DNA of 64,000 nt from Candidatus Nanosynbacter sp. HMT-352 (GCF_022819385.1 NZ_CP089290.1:310001-374000), one strand, 5' to 3'. Positions 50,868 to 58,212 are shown, numbered from the stretch's first letter. The notes: generated from the sequence alone by a model not told the origin. Translations and numbers: made by a program.

Positions 50868-52553
50868 ATGAAAAGTAAAGAATCATTAGACAATAACACC
50901 AATCTTCAAAATCAAGGCGAAGTTGACTTTTCTCTTGAAAGGGGAGAGTTGGCCATGGGATTGGTGGAAACATTTAGCGGAGATCACTTAACTCCGTCGC
51001 GTAAACTGGCTGCAGAGATTATTATCGGGATGCCGGAAGGTTTAAGTCGTAGGCAACGTACTGAATATATTACGAGGTCGCTAGATGGCGCCTCTGAAGA
51101 GATTAGCAAGGATACTGTTATAGGTATAGTTGAGGACTATAAGGCCTTACAAGAGGCTTTTTCGTCGTACATGAAAGATATTGATGATGGTTCGCTAGCA
51201 GGAAAAGCGCTAAAGCTTAAGGACAATCAAACAATTCCTGACGATTTAGACATGGACGGTGATGATTATGGTAAGAGTCCGTGGGCTGAAAATCCGTCAA
51301 TTCCAGCACCGCATCTTGATAACTTGATAAATGTATTCTCAACAAAAGGCGAAGGAGCTGAAGGTGTAGGCTTGGAGACTGCGATGATTGCTGGAGCCAT
51401 AACCTTATCTAACTTAAAAATCGCCCCTTATCATAGCGCGTTCGCGTATAAATGTGCAGTATTTGCCGAAAATTTCTTAATTCCAGTGTGTAGTATTATT
51501 GGGCTAGACAACTTGGAGTCTGAGTTAAAAGATGAAATTGGTGTTATGACGGGGCGTAATATTGGCGATGCTTTATACCGCAAAGATGCCTTGAGTAATG
51601 ATATCGATTCGATCATGAATGAGGTGGACAGGGTTGTGTCGTTGCATTTTGGTAGCAGGTATTCGACCGATCCTACACGATTTGATTTTGCTATGGGTAA
51701 CTTTAATGGCGTGTTTTCTGAGTTGCTAGGGGAGTCAGATCTGAAACCTGCCGTAAATACTAATTCCTTACATAGTACATTTTTTGGATCTGGTACTGTA
51801 AAAACCCCGAATGGGGCAGAGTTGGAAGTAAGGGCTCGAGGTAAGGGTCGCGGCTCGTATTGTAAAAAATTGCTACAGACCATAGGTTATTACGATAAAC
51901 GTTCTCAGCCTCTGAAAGATTCAGGAGAATTCCATCCGATCGACTTATATGGTATGACGGTAATTTGTCAAGACAACGAACAGCTAGCTGATGTCTATGC
52001 TTATGCCGTGATTAAGGCTATTAACAGCGGTAAGATTACTCCATATCCAGCTCCAGGACGGAAAAGCGAATGTTTTGTTGTTAAGGGTTCTTCGGATTTT
52101 CAGGAGAAGATCCGCCAGAAAATTATCGATAAGATACCAGGCGTTGACATGAAAATGTTCAGTTTTAAAGATAGTAGCAGCGGATTTACTGATGCGAAGA
52201 TTACGGGATTCTATGAAACTGACGATGGAAGAATCCCGTATGCGCCGTTTGAGATGCAATTTTCTACGCCAGATGCTCGTCTGGTGGCTCGTACTGATAA
52301 AAAGGCGGCACACTTTTTCTTTAAGCTGCAGAAAATTTACGGCGATTTGGTCAATATGAGTGATGAAACAGCAGAGAAGGTAATTGATATTTGGCAGCGT
52401 AAACAGGACTACTTTAATAGTCCTGACGACGACGCCAAAGAGAAGCATCTGACAAATCAGAGTCGTAAGCGTGTACGTGAGTTTAAACGTGCTTACAGGA
52501 AGCTAGAGAAAAGGCGTCGCAAGATGGCTAAAAGGGCTATCATTGGTATATAA
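50868..52553 (+). CDS. Large protein with divergent RelA/SpoT-like nucleotidyltransferase domain
   Basis: A 561-residue soluble protein. The first 300 residues are helical and unrecognised. Residues 322-486 follow the RelA/SpoT synthetase order: R322-x-R-GKGRGS330-x2-KK334 (basic triphosphate loop), D359-L-Y-G362 (D-x-x-G metal motif, but Thr364 in the usual Arg place), S438-G-F440 (SGY-like), E462-M-Q464 (catalytic E-x-Q) and A480-A-H-F-F-F-K486 (AAHxxYK). A very basic helical tail ends the protein. It may make an alarmone, pyrophosphorylate RNA like toxSAS enzymes, or be inactive. Its stop lies in the rnhA -10. Confidence 0.6.
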   Translation: MKSKESLDNNTNLQNQGEVDFSLERGELAMGLVETFSGDHLTPSRKLAAEIIIGMPEGLSRRQRTEYITRSLDGASEEISKDTVIGIVEDYKALQEAFSSYMKDIDDGSLAGKALKLKDNQTIPDDLDMDGDDYGKSPWAENPSIPAPHLDNLINVFSTKGEGAEGVGLETAMIAGAITLSNLKIAPYHSAFAYKCAVFAENFLIPVCSIIGLDNLESELKDEIGVMTGRNIGDALYRKDALSNDIDSIMNEVDRVVSLHFGSRYSTDPTRFDFAMGNFNGVFSELLGESDLKPAVNTNSLHSTFFGSGTVKTPNGAELEVRARGKGRGSYCKKLLQTIGYYDKRSQPLKDSGEFHPIDLYGMTVICQDNEQLADVYAYAVIKAINSGKITPYPAPGRKSECFVVKGSSDFQEKIRQKIIDKIPGVDMKMFSFKDSSSGFTDAKITGFYETDDGRIPYAPFEMQFSTPDARLVARTDKKAAHFFFKLQKIYGDLVNMSDETAEKVIDIWQRKQDYFNSPDDDAKEKHLTNQSRKRVREFKRAYRKLEKRRRKMAKRAIIGI

Positions 52554-52561
52554 TTACACTA
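52549..52561 (+). promoter_or_regulatory. rnhA promoter overlapping upstream stop
   Basis: TATAAT 52549-52554 contains the stop TAA (52551-52553) of the preceding gene; seven bases later is ATG 52562. Confidence 0.65.
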
Positions 52562-52987
52562 ATGACAACTTACTATACTGATGGCTCTGCTTCGCCAAAC
52601 CCTGGTCCGGGCGGCTTCGCGGTGATTCGTGATCTTCAGCCTTATATTTTAGGATCGGAAGATGGTGATACCACTAATATTCGCATGGAGGGCAAGGCTT
52701 TAATTGCAGCATTGAAAGACGCTAATGGTGCGCCGTGCGTGATTTATTCTGATAGTGAATTTTGGATTAACGTAGTTACCAAGTGGGCTCCGGGCTGGGA
52801 AAAGCGCGGCTGGACGAAGAAGGGCGGCGAGATTAAAAATCTGGATATTGTACGTGAATTGTACGAATTATATTCAAGCTCTCAAGCGGATTTGCGTTGG
52901 GTGCGCGGTCATGAGGGCGATGAAGGGAATGAACTAGCGGATGAGTGGGCTAATCGAGCACGTGAAGGCGAGAGATTGACAAAATAA
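52562..52987 (+). CDS. rnhA: Ribonuclease HI
   Basis: Degrades RNA in RNA-DNA hybrids. The 141 residues contain the four acidic residues of the active site in YYTDGSASPNPGPGGFAV, RMEGKALIAAL, VIYSDSEFWINVV and GNELADEWANRA, plus RWVRGHEGDEGNE. It has a basic substrate-handle region (GWEKRGWTKKGG). It may simply be housekeeping, but it lies between a RelA/SpoT-like and a KwaB-like gene. Confidence 0.93.
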   Translation: MTTYYTDGSASPNPGPGGFAVIRDLQPYILGSEDGDTTNIRMEGKALIAALKDANGAPCVIYSDSEFWINVVTKWAPGWEKRGWTKKGGEIKNLDIVRELYELYSSSQADLRWVRGHEGDEGNELADEWANRAREGERLTK

Positions 52988-53012
52988 CTGCTAGCGACAT
53001 CTTATAAAAATT

Positions 53013-53026
53013 GCTATACTAGAAAA
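53013..53026 (+). promoter_or_regulatory. Promoter of the KwaB-like/helicase pair
   Basis: TGC-TATACT with the -10 at 53015-53020, six bases before ATG 53027. It is the only promoter seen for both genes. Confidence 0.65.
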
Positions 53027-54004
53027 ATGGAAGAAGTGAGGGAAACGACTGATATTTTTTTGTGGGCAAATCAAAATGACGCAAAAAAGAATGATTTACA
53101 GATAGAGCTGTTCTTATTTAGCAAAAATTACACGCCATATTTTATGCCGATAAAAGGCGATGTTGAGCAACAGCTCAGACCGTTGTTCTTGTTTGATTAT
53201 ATCAATCAGGTCAATTTGGGTGCGGGCACTGGACTGAGCGTTCGCGATTATGAATTGAGCGAATCGGAAGATAATGTTCTACTGAGGACTGATCTGGAAA
53301 AGGTTGGGCGAGCTGAAACGCTGATTCATTTGATTGAACATGAGCGTCATGACATCGTAGAATTTTCGGAAACTGAACACGAGTTCAGGCGTATGAAGGG
53401 AATTGTGGCGCGATTTACCGATCCGAATAATCCTGATGCGACATTCTACACGGTTAAGTTGATTCAGCAAGGCCAGACGCTGAAGAGTGCGTTGGCTTGG
53501 GAGTTTTCTGACGGCAAATTTGGTTCGTTTAATGCGGAGGTTGGTTTTAAGGTTCCGGATGATAATCAAGTTTTGATTGTTGGTAAAGATATTTTTGCGT
53601 TTAATCCTGGAAAATTTGAGCGAATGTTTGGCTATGAATACAAAAAGCAGGTGATTGCTGATAAAAAAGTAGCGGAAATTGAGAAGGAATATAAGCTAAG
53701 TTTTCCGGAGGGAATGGATCTTAATGCGTTGGTGAAGGAGCGCAAAAAGACGATTAATAAATTGCAGAAATTGGAAATCGGTGCGGTTAAACAGGAAGAT
53801 GTTTTGGACTATGCTGATGAGATGCAATTGGAATTGATGAGCGATGATAACGGTGCGATTATTATCATGGACGGCAATGATCTGGACATGTTTGTAAATC
53901 TCATTAACGAGGATTATATCGAGAGTAAAATCACGGGCAAGCGTTACGAAATTAAGTCGAAGAAGCTGCTCGGCGAGCCAGAAGGCGAACCGCCACGAGG
54001 CTAA
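53027..54004 (+). CDS. DUF4868 (KwaB-like) protein
   Basis: A 325-residue soluble protein with the layout of DUF4868: an N-terminal alpha/beta region, a central segment with the strand pairs VLIVGKDIFAFNPGKFERMFGYEYKK, and the hallmark C-terminal FVNLINEDYIESKITGKRYEIKSKK. DUF4868 is the domain of KwaB in the Kiwa anti-phage system, whose partner KwaA is a membrane protein. No KwaA-like gene adjoins; instead a Pif1-like helicase starts two bases after the stop. Domain call from motif recognition. Confidence 0.65.
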   Translation: MEEVRETTDIFLWANQNDAKKNDLQIELFLFSKNYTPYFMPIKGDVEQQLRPLFLFDYINQVNLGAGTGLSVRDYELSESEDNVLLRTDLEKVGRAETLIHLIEHERHDIVEFSETEHEFRRMKGIVARFTDPNNPDATFYTVKLIQQGQTLKSALAWEFSDGKFGSFNAEVGFKVPDDNQVLIVGKDIFAFNPGKFERMFGYEYKKQVIADKKVAEIEKEYKLSFPEGMDLNALVKERKKTINKLQKLEIGAVKQEDVLDYADEMQLELMSDDNGAIIIMDGNDLDMFVNLINEDYIESKITGKRYEIKSKKLLGEPEGEPPRG

Positions 54005-54005
54005 A

Positions 54006-55271
54006 ATGGATCAAGAATTAGCGTTGGCTATTCTGCTGAGCGGTCGGTCGGCGTTGCTGACTGGTGCGGCTGGAACGGGCAAAACTTACCTGTTGAATAC
54101 TTTTATTGCGCAGGCGCGAAAACGCGGTAAAAAGGTGTCGGTAACAGCGACAACTGGTCTGGCGGCGACACATCTTGGTGGTAATACGATTCACAGCTGG
54201 AGTGGTATTGGCGTAAGTGATCGTTTGCCGAACAATTTTTTTGAACGATTGTCAAAAACGCGGCGTGATGTGATTTCCAAAACTGACGTGTTGATCATTG
54301 ACGAGATTTCAATGCTTCACGATTTTCGGCTGGATATGATTGATAAAGTTTTACGAACCGTCAGGGAAAATGATCGGCCATTTGGTGGCATTCAGTTGGT
54401 GATGAGCGGCGACTTTTTCCAATTGCCGCCAGTGAATCGTCCGAACGAGCAGGGCGGCGGTTTTGTGGTTTATTCTGATGCTTGGCAAGAACTTCAGCCG
54501 GCGGTTTTATATTTGGAGCGACAATATCGTCAGAATGATGAGCAGCTTTTGGGGGTTCTGACCGCCCTAAGAACTGGCGATGTTAGGCGACGTCACGTTG
54601 AGGCGCTGCTGGCGCGCACGGAAATTGAGCCGCCAGATGGTGATATCACAGAGCTGCACACTGTAAACGTTGATGTCGATGATATCAATATTCAAAAATT
54701 GGCGGAATTGCCAGGGGAAGAACGTTCGTATCAACAGACGACGACGGGCTCGAAAATTTATGTAGAGAATCTGCAAAGGTCAGTTTTGGCTCCAGAAAAT
54801 CTGGTGATTAAGCTGGGTGCGTTGGTGATGGCGGTTAAAAATTCGCCGCAAAAATTATATGCCAATGGAAGTATCGGCACGGTGGTTGATTTTGAGCCAT
54901 TGACGGAATATCCGGTTGTTGAGTTTCGAGATGGTCGTCGGGTGACGATGGTGCCGGATGCTTGGGAGTTGCGAGACGGAGAGCGCAAACGAGCGAGTAT
55001 TTCTCAGGTTCCGCTACGTTTGGCGTGGGCGATAACGGTTCACAAAAGTCAGGGAATGACGCTGGATGCGGCTAAGATTGACCTGAGAAAGGCGTTTGTT
55101 GAAGGTATGGGTTATGTGGCTTTGAGTCGCGTGCGAGATTTGGACAATTTGTATCTATATGGAATTAACCGTAGGGCGCTGGAAGTTTCTCCTGATGCGT
55201 TGGCGATTGACGAGGTTTTGAGACAAGCGAGCAGGGAGTCTGCTGAGAGATACAGGGGTGATAGGTATTAG
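54006..55271 (+). CDS. Pif1/RecD-like superfamily 1 helicase
   Basis: A 421-residue SF1B helicase. Walker A at 20-27 (GAAGTGKT), motif Ia TATTGLAATHLGGNTIHSWSG, Walker B DVLIIDEISMLHDFRLDMID, motif III VMSGDFFQLPPV, then the C-terminal RecA fold with VTVHKSQGMTLDAAKI-like motif V/VI (ITVHKSQGMTLD, GYVALSRVRDLDNLYL). It unwinds DNA 5'-3' in known members and resolves G4 or R-loops. One base separates it from the DUF4868 stop, so the two are cotranscribed and probably coupled. It converges on a metallopeptidase with four shared bases. Confidence 0.92.
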   Translation: MDQELALAILLSGRSALLTGAAGTGKTYLLNTFIAQARKRGKKVSVTATTGLAATHLGGNTIHSWSGIGVSDRLPNNFFERLSKTRRDVISKTDVLIIDEISMLHDFRLDMIDKVLRTVRENDRPFGGIQLVMSGDFFQLPPVNRPNEQGGGFVVYSDAWQELQPAVLYLERQYRQNDEQLLGVLTALRTGDVRRRHVEALLARTEIEPPDGDITELHTVNVDVDDINIQKLAELPGEERSYQQTTTGSKIYVENLQRSVLAPENLVIKLGALVMAVKNSPQKLYANGSIGTVVDFEPLTEYPVVEFRDGRRVTMVPDAWELRDGERKRASISQVPLRLAWAITVHKSQGMTLDAAKIDLRKAFVEGMGYVALSRVRDLDNLYLYGINRRALEVSPDALAIDEVLRQASRESAERYRGDRY

Positions 55272-56125
55272 AATAGAGCGGGTAATTTATTGATATTTAT
55301 ATATTGTCTACACTTTCCTGCTATATAACTACCAAGTTTTGCATCAGATATTTCCGTACATCCATAGCTAAAAAGTTCTGTAGGTAACAGTCCTCCAGAA
55401 GCTTGATAATGACCATCTACGCCAGCTATTCGCTGTCGAAATTCTGGGTATCTACCATATAGAGCTATGAGATCCGACACTAGTCTGCTGTCTGTATCTA
55501 GGTGATTTTCGTACCATGCGTAGTGTAAATATTCGTGAGCTAAGATCGTCCTAAGGGCTGTTTTGTTGTTATTTCTCTTCATTTTTATAGTCTTTTGAAA
55601 GTCAAAATAACATCCATCTGCCAAGTCCCACTTGCAATCTGCGGCTGGATTATCTGTGTATATTAGATTTAATTTATGATAGTCATAGGTAGCTTCCAGG
55701 TATTGTAGCTCGGATAACAACTCGGGATCTTGGGTTACCGGTTGCGTGGGCTTTTGTCTGATGTCGAAATTTTGGAATTGTTGAGGCTCTTCTTGTTGTT
55801 GATTAAACATGTAAATGGGGAGATGATTTCCTATTAAAGCTGCAGCTCCTATTATAGGTATCATTATTGTACCAAGTATTTTTATTCTACGTGGTCTACC
55901 TTTCTCTGTTTTAACTGTTCTTACTATAGATAAGATAAAACCAAACCCTCCGACCCCTAGTGCTGTATAGATTGTATTAGTGGCTACTTGATGGGGTATT
56001 GCTGCATTCGATGACCAATTCACTCCTATCGTAGTAATGAGTATGGCTATTATTGTGATTTTAGGGGCGGTTAACAACCATCCTAGGAGTTTTTTAATAT
56101 GTGCGGCTATTATAGCTTTTTTCAT
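55268..56125 (-). CDS. Membrane-anchored HExxH metallopeptidase
   Basis: A 285-residue protein. The N-terminal third has three hydrophobic segments (about 21-37, 51-68, 83-107). The rest is a soluble domain with the zinc motif H197-E198-Y-L-H201 and a probable third ligand E250 in LLPTELFSYG, the gluzincin pattern. Several cysteines (CKW, GCYF, YGCTE, KCRQY) suggest disulfides outside the membrane. Family not identified beyond this. Leaderless from ATG 56125. It may belong with the helicase gene region or be an ordinary envelope protease. Confidence 0.7.
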   Translation of the reverse strand: MKKAIIAAHIKKLLGWLLTAPKITIIAILITTIGVNWSSNAAIPHQVATNTIYTALGVGGFGFILSIVRTVKTEKGRPRRIKILGTIMIPIIGAAALIGNHLPIYMFNQQQEEPQQFQNFDIRQKPTQPVTQDPELLSELQYLEATYDYHKLNLIYTDNPAADCKWDLADGCYFDFQKTIKMKRNNNKTALRTILAHEYLHYAWYENHLDTDSRLVSDLIALYGRYPEFRQRIAGVDGHYQASGGLLPTELFSYGCTEISDAKLGSYIAGKCRQYININKLPALF

Positions 56126-56140
56126 ATCTGCATTGTATCA
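56126..56140 (-). promoter_or_regulatory. Metallopeptidase leaderless promoter
   Basis: Minus strand TGA-TACAAT (56140-56132), six bases before ATG 56125. Confidence 0.68.
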
Positions 56141-56243
56141 TAACAGGGGTGAGCTGTCGAAATTTGGTCTGAAATAACTTTAAATGCTAATCCATTGCCC
56201 AAAACTATTAAATAGCGTAGACTTACATCAACCCAACACTAGG

Positions 56244-56275
56244 CTTTTCCACAAAAATGTGGAAAAGTTTTTATT
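56244..56275 (+). terminator. Perfect hairpin with T-tail, inverted DnaA-box-like arms
   Basis: CTTTTCCACA (56244-56253) and TGTGGAAAAG (56258-56267) with loop AAAA and then TTTTTATTT. It looks like an intrinsic terminator insulating mraZ, though no plus-strand gene runs into it. Each arm contains TTTTCCACA, one base from the DnaA box TTATCCACA. Confidence 0.5.
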
Positions 56276-56286
56276 TGATGCAAAAA

Positions 56287-56340
56287 TGGGTAAAAAGTCA
56301 TAAAAAGGGCTTGCAAGTGGGTAGCTGTGGGTAGTATAGT
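56287..56340 (+). promoter_or_regulatory. mraZ promoter with MraZ-type TGGGT repeats
   Basis: TTGCAA 56311-56316, 18-base spacer, TATAGT 56335-56340. Within the spacer two TGGGT repeats (56318-56322 and 56328-56332) are exactly five bases apart, the TGGGN-N5-TGGGN pattern of the MraZ operator known from E. coli; a further TGGGT is at 56287-56291. Autorepression by MraZ is the likely meaning. Confidence 0.75.
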
Positions 56341-56347
56341 GGAGTCA

Positions 56348-56410
56348 GTGGAACGAAAGTTGATGGAAAATCACCAACAAAAACAAACATCCACTATAAA
56401 AAACAACTAA
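56348..56410 (+). CDS. Candidate leaderless 20-codon mini-ORF before mraZ
   Basis: GTG 56348 lies seven bases after the mraZ -10 and opens 20 codons to TAA 56408-56410, ending 22 bases before mraZ. The peptide is Gln/Lys/Asn/Thr-rich (VERKLMENHQQKQ start) and looks more like A/C-rich leader than a protein. A short imperfect hairpin (GTTGATG/CACCAAC) overlaps it. Confidence 0.25.
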   Translation: MERKLMENHQQKQTSTIKNN

Positions 56411-56432
56411 TCTACCACGAAGGAAGGACGAC

Positions 56433-56801
56433 GTGCAGACAGATTACTTTGAGCGTAAGTTGGACGACAAGCGACGCTTGACAATTCCAGCTGAGCTCAG
56501 GGCAGAATTTGCATCAGGCGTCGTACTAACTCGCGGGTTTGGTAAATATCTCCACTTATATCCACGGCAAATATGGGATCGGGAAGTGGAAAGCGCTCTA
56601 ACGGGAAGTATTCTGGATGAGCGGGTTGCCGACCTGAACGTTAAATTCCGACGAGGTAAAACCGCATCGGCGCTCGACCAAAAACAAGGACGAGTGACGA
56701 TTGAGCAGCATTTGCTCGACTACGCTGGAATTGACAGAGAAGTCGTTGCTGTGCGAGCAGGGGAATATTTTCGGCTAATAGCGGCCGAGAATGCGGAATA
56801 G
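56433..56801 (+). CDS. mraZ: Transcriptional regulator MraZ
   Basis: DNA-binding regulator of the division cluster. 122 residues containing the two AbrB-like repeats of the family: FERKLDDKRRLTIPAELRAEF then LDQKQGRVTIEQHLLDYAGI. Start GTG 56433 with GGAAGGAC upstream. The operator lies in its own promoter. The gap to rsmH is large and rsmH has its own promoter. Confidence 0.93.
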   Translation: MQTDYFERKLDDKRRLTIPAELRAEFASGVVLTRGFGKYLHLYPRQIWDREVESALTGSILDERVADLNVKFRRGKTASALDQKQGRVTIEQHLLDYAGIDREVVAVRAGEYFRLIAAENAE

Positions 56802-57093
56802 TAGATTAGCTAAGCACTTTAACAATTAGAAACCTCTCGAGATCAACTATCTGGGTATTTGAAAATGGCATGTGGCAATTTGCTCCACATTAAAAACGGC
56901 AACGCACCTTCTTCAAACACCTCCCAAAAAAACTCCACCTCACACATAAGTCTCTTTGGAAAACATGGTTGTTACTGACAATCAATAAATTTCCACTCTA
57001 AGACAACAAAAACAAACAAAACACAAATACAAAAAAGCCAGAATTAAATATCCAGTTAGGTGATCTCGAGCATTATTTCTGTATAATGGAATA
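56802..57093. other. Non-coding gap between mraZ and rsmH
   Basis: A 292-base region. It contains an ATGTGG/CCACAT hairpin (56870-56875 with 56885-56890), then a plus-strand stretch low in G and rich in A and C (about 56891-57050) with two CCTCC/CCACC-like pieces resembling anti-Shine-Dalgarno sequence, and the rsmH promoter at the end. No convincing coding frame on either strand. Confidence 0.55.
57082..57093 (+). promoter_or_regulatory. rsmH leaderless promoter
   Basis: TATAAT 57082-57087, six bases before ATG 57094 (ATGATG). Confidence 0.68.
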
Positions 57094-58014
57094 ATGATGA
57101 GTATTAAAGAACATCCACCACAGTCGGAAAAGCTAAAAGATAGCGAACCGATTCATGTTCCCGTACTTTTGGAGATAACCCTTAGCAAGCTGCAGCCAGT
57201 CGAAGGCGAGTCGTATCTCGATTTGACGGCTGGCTATGGCGGCCATGCCAGGGCATTCTTAAATAGGACGGATAATTACTTGAACTCAGTGTTAGTAGAT
57301 CGCGATGAAAACGCGATTAAAACATTGGGCGATTTGGCTGAAAAAGGCGTAACTTTAATTCACAAAGATTTTGTGAGCGCGGCGCAAGATTTGGTCAAGC
57401 AGGGGCGTAAGTTTGACGTGATTTTGGCTGATTTGGGGGTGTCGTCACCGCAGCTTGACAGAGCAGAGAGAGGTTTTTCGTTCAGATTTGACGGTCCGCT
57501 AGATATGCGGATGGACAATCGGACGGAAATTACAGCGGCAGATATTGTCAATTCGTATTCGGTTGACGATTTGACGCAGCTGATTATTCGTTACGGCGAA
57601 GAAAATCCCGGGAGAGCAAGGCGAATTGCGCAGGCAATTGTCAAAGCTCGACCAATTCAGGGAACGACTGAGCTGGCTGACCTGATCAAGCAAACCGTTG
57701 GTCGCGGTAGCATGAAACATCATCCTGCGACTCGTACCTTTCAGGCGCTACGCATTGAAGTCAATCGCGAACTTAAGCTGATTGAAGAACTATTGCCACT
57801 TTTGCCACGCTTACTTAATAAGGGCGGGCGAGTAGGAATAATTAGTTTTCATAGCTTGGAAGACAGATTGATCAAGCGTTATTTTTCGGAGCAAGCAACG
57901 GCTGGCTATGAAGCTGAGCTGATTGTTCCAGAGAAAAAACCGGTGTCTGGAACTGAAGATGTTCACAATCCGCGTAGTCGAAGTGCAAAATTTCGATACG
58001 CCGTGAAAAAATAA
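57094..58014 (+). CDS. rsmH: 16S rRNA cytosine-1402 N4-methyltransferase RsmH (MraW)
   Basis: Methylates C1402 in the ribosomal P site. 306 residues: HVPVLLEITLSKLQPVEGESYLDLTAGYGGHARAFL (SAM motif), DVILADLGVSSPQLDRAERGFSF (catalytic region) and the C-terminal GRVGIISFHSLEDRLIKRYF. Second gene of the mra cluster but with its own leaderless promoter. An alternate start at ATG 57097 is equally possible. Confidence 0.96.
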   Translation: MMSIKEHPPQSEKLKDSEPIHVPVLLEITLSKLQPVEGESYLDLTAGYGGHARAFLNRTDNYLNSVLVDRDENAIKTLGDLAEKGVTLIHKDFVSAAQDLVKQGRKFDVILADLGVSSPQLDRAERGFSFRFDGPLDMRMDNRTEITAADIVNSYSVDDLTQLIIRYGEENPGRARRIAQAIVKARPIQGTTELADLIKQTVGRGSMKHHPATRTFQALRIEVNRELKLIEELLPLLPRLLNKGGRVGIISFHSLEDRLIKRYFSEQATAGYEAELIVPEKKPVSGTEDVHNPRSRSAKFRYAVKK

Positions 58015-58035
58015 AACAAAAAGAAGGAGGCTATT

Positions 58036-58107
58036 ATGCCAATCCACATCAAAGTAGAATTCCAGAATACAGACAAGGCAGAGACTGTTTCAGTACGCCG
58101 CGGCTAA
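58036..58107 (+). CDS. Tiny 23-residue ORF with perfect ribosome site
   Basis: ATG 58036 is preceded by AAGGAGG at seven bases. The peptide begins MPIHIKVEFQNTDKAE and ends with two Arg and a Gly before TAA 58105-58107. It starts 21 bases after rsmH and is followed by a 12-base palindrome (TATTCCGGAATA, 58117-58128) and a strong terminator. The beta-strand-like pattern (alternating hydrophobic) and the best ribosome site of the cluster argue that it is translated. Function unknown; it could be a small protein or an attenuating leader for ftsL-ftsI. Confidence 0.5.
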   Translation: MPIHIKVEFQNTDKAETVSVRRG

Positions 58108-58138
58108 ACTAAAGCGTATTCCGGAATATACCTTATAG

Positions 58139-58175
58139 AAACCAGCCTGTCTTTAACGGGCGGGCTGGTTTGTTA
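58139..58175 (+). terminator. Terminator between the tiny ORF and ftsL
   Basis: AAACCAGCC (58139-58147) pairs with GGCTGGTTT (58163-58171). The following tail is only moderately T-rich (TGTTATGTTA), so termination may be partial. Confidence 0.65.
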
Positions 58176-58212
58176 TGTTAAATACAAATATAAACATAAA
58201 AGATAGAGACAA

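Larger units (their letters stand above)
56126..56432. other. Intergenic region between metallopeptidase and mraZ
   Basis: A 307-base stretch without a long gene. It holds the minus-strand promoter TGA-TACAAT (56140-56132) of the metallopeptidase, a perfect 10-base hairpin (56244-56267), the mraZ promoter with MraZ-type repeats (56311-56340), and an A/C-rich mraZ leader with a candidate 20-codon mini-ORF. Confidence 0.7.

Noticed and set aside
46949-56125. Prophage or integrated element boundaries around the accessory stretch
   Set aside because: No integrase, transposase, flanking direct repeats or tRNA target was found, so mobility cannot be claimed.
56244-56340. Replication origin, because of two DnaA-box-like sequences and AT-rich DNA
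   Set aside because: Only one inverted pair with a mismatch, no cluster of boxes, no dnaA/dnaN/parA neighbours and no evident unwinding element.
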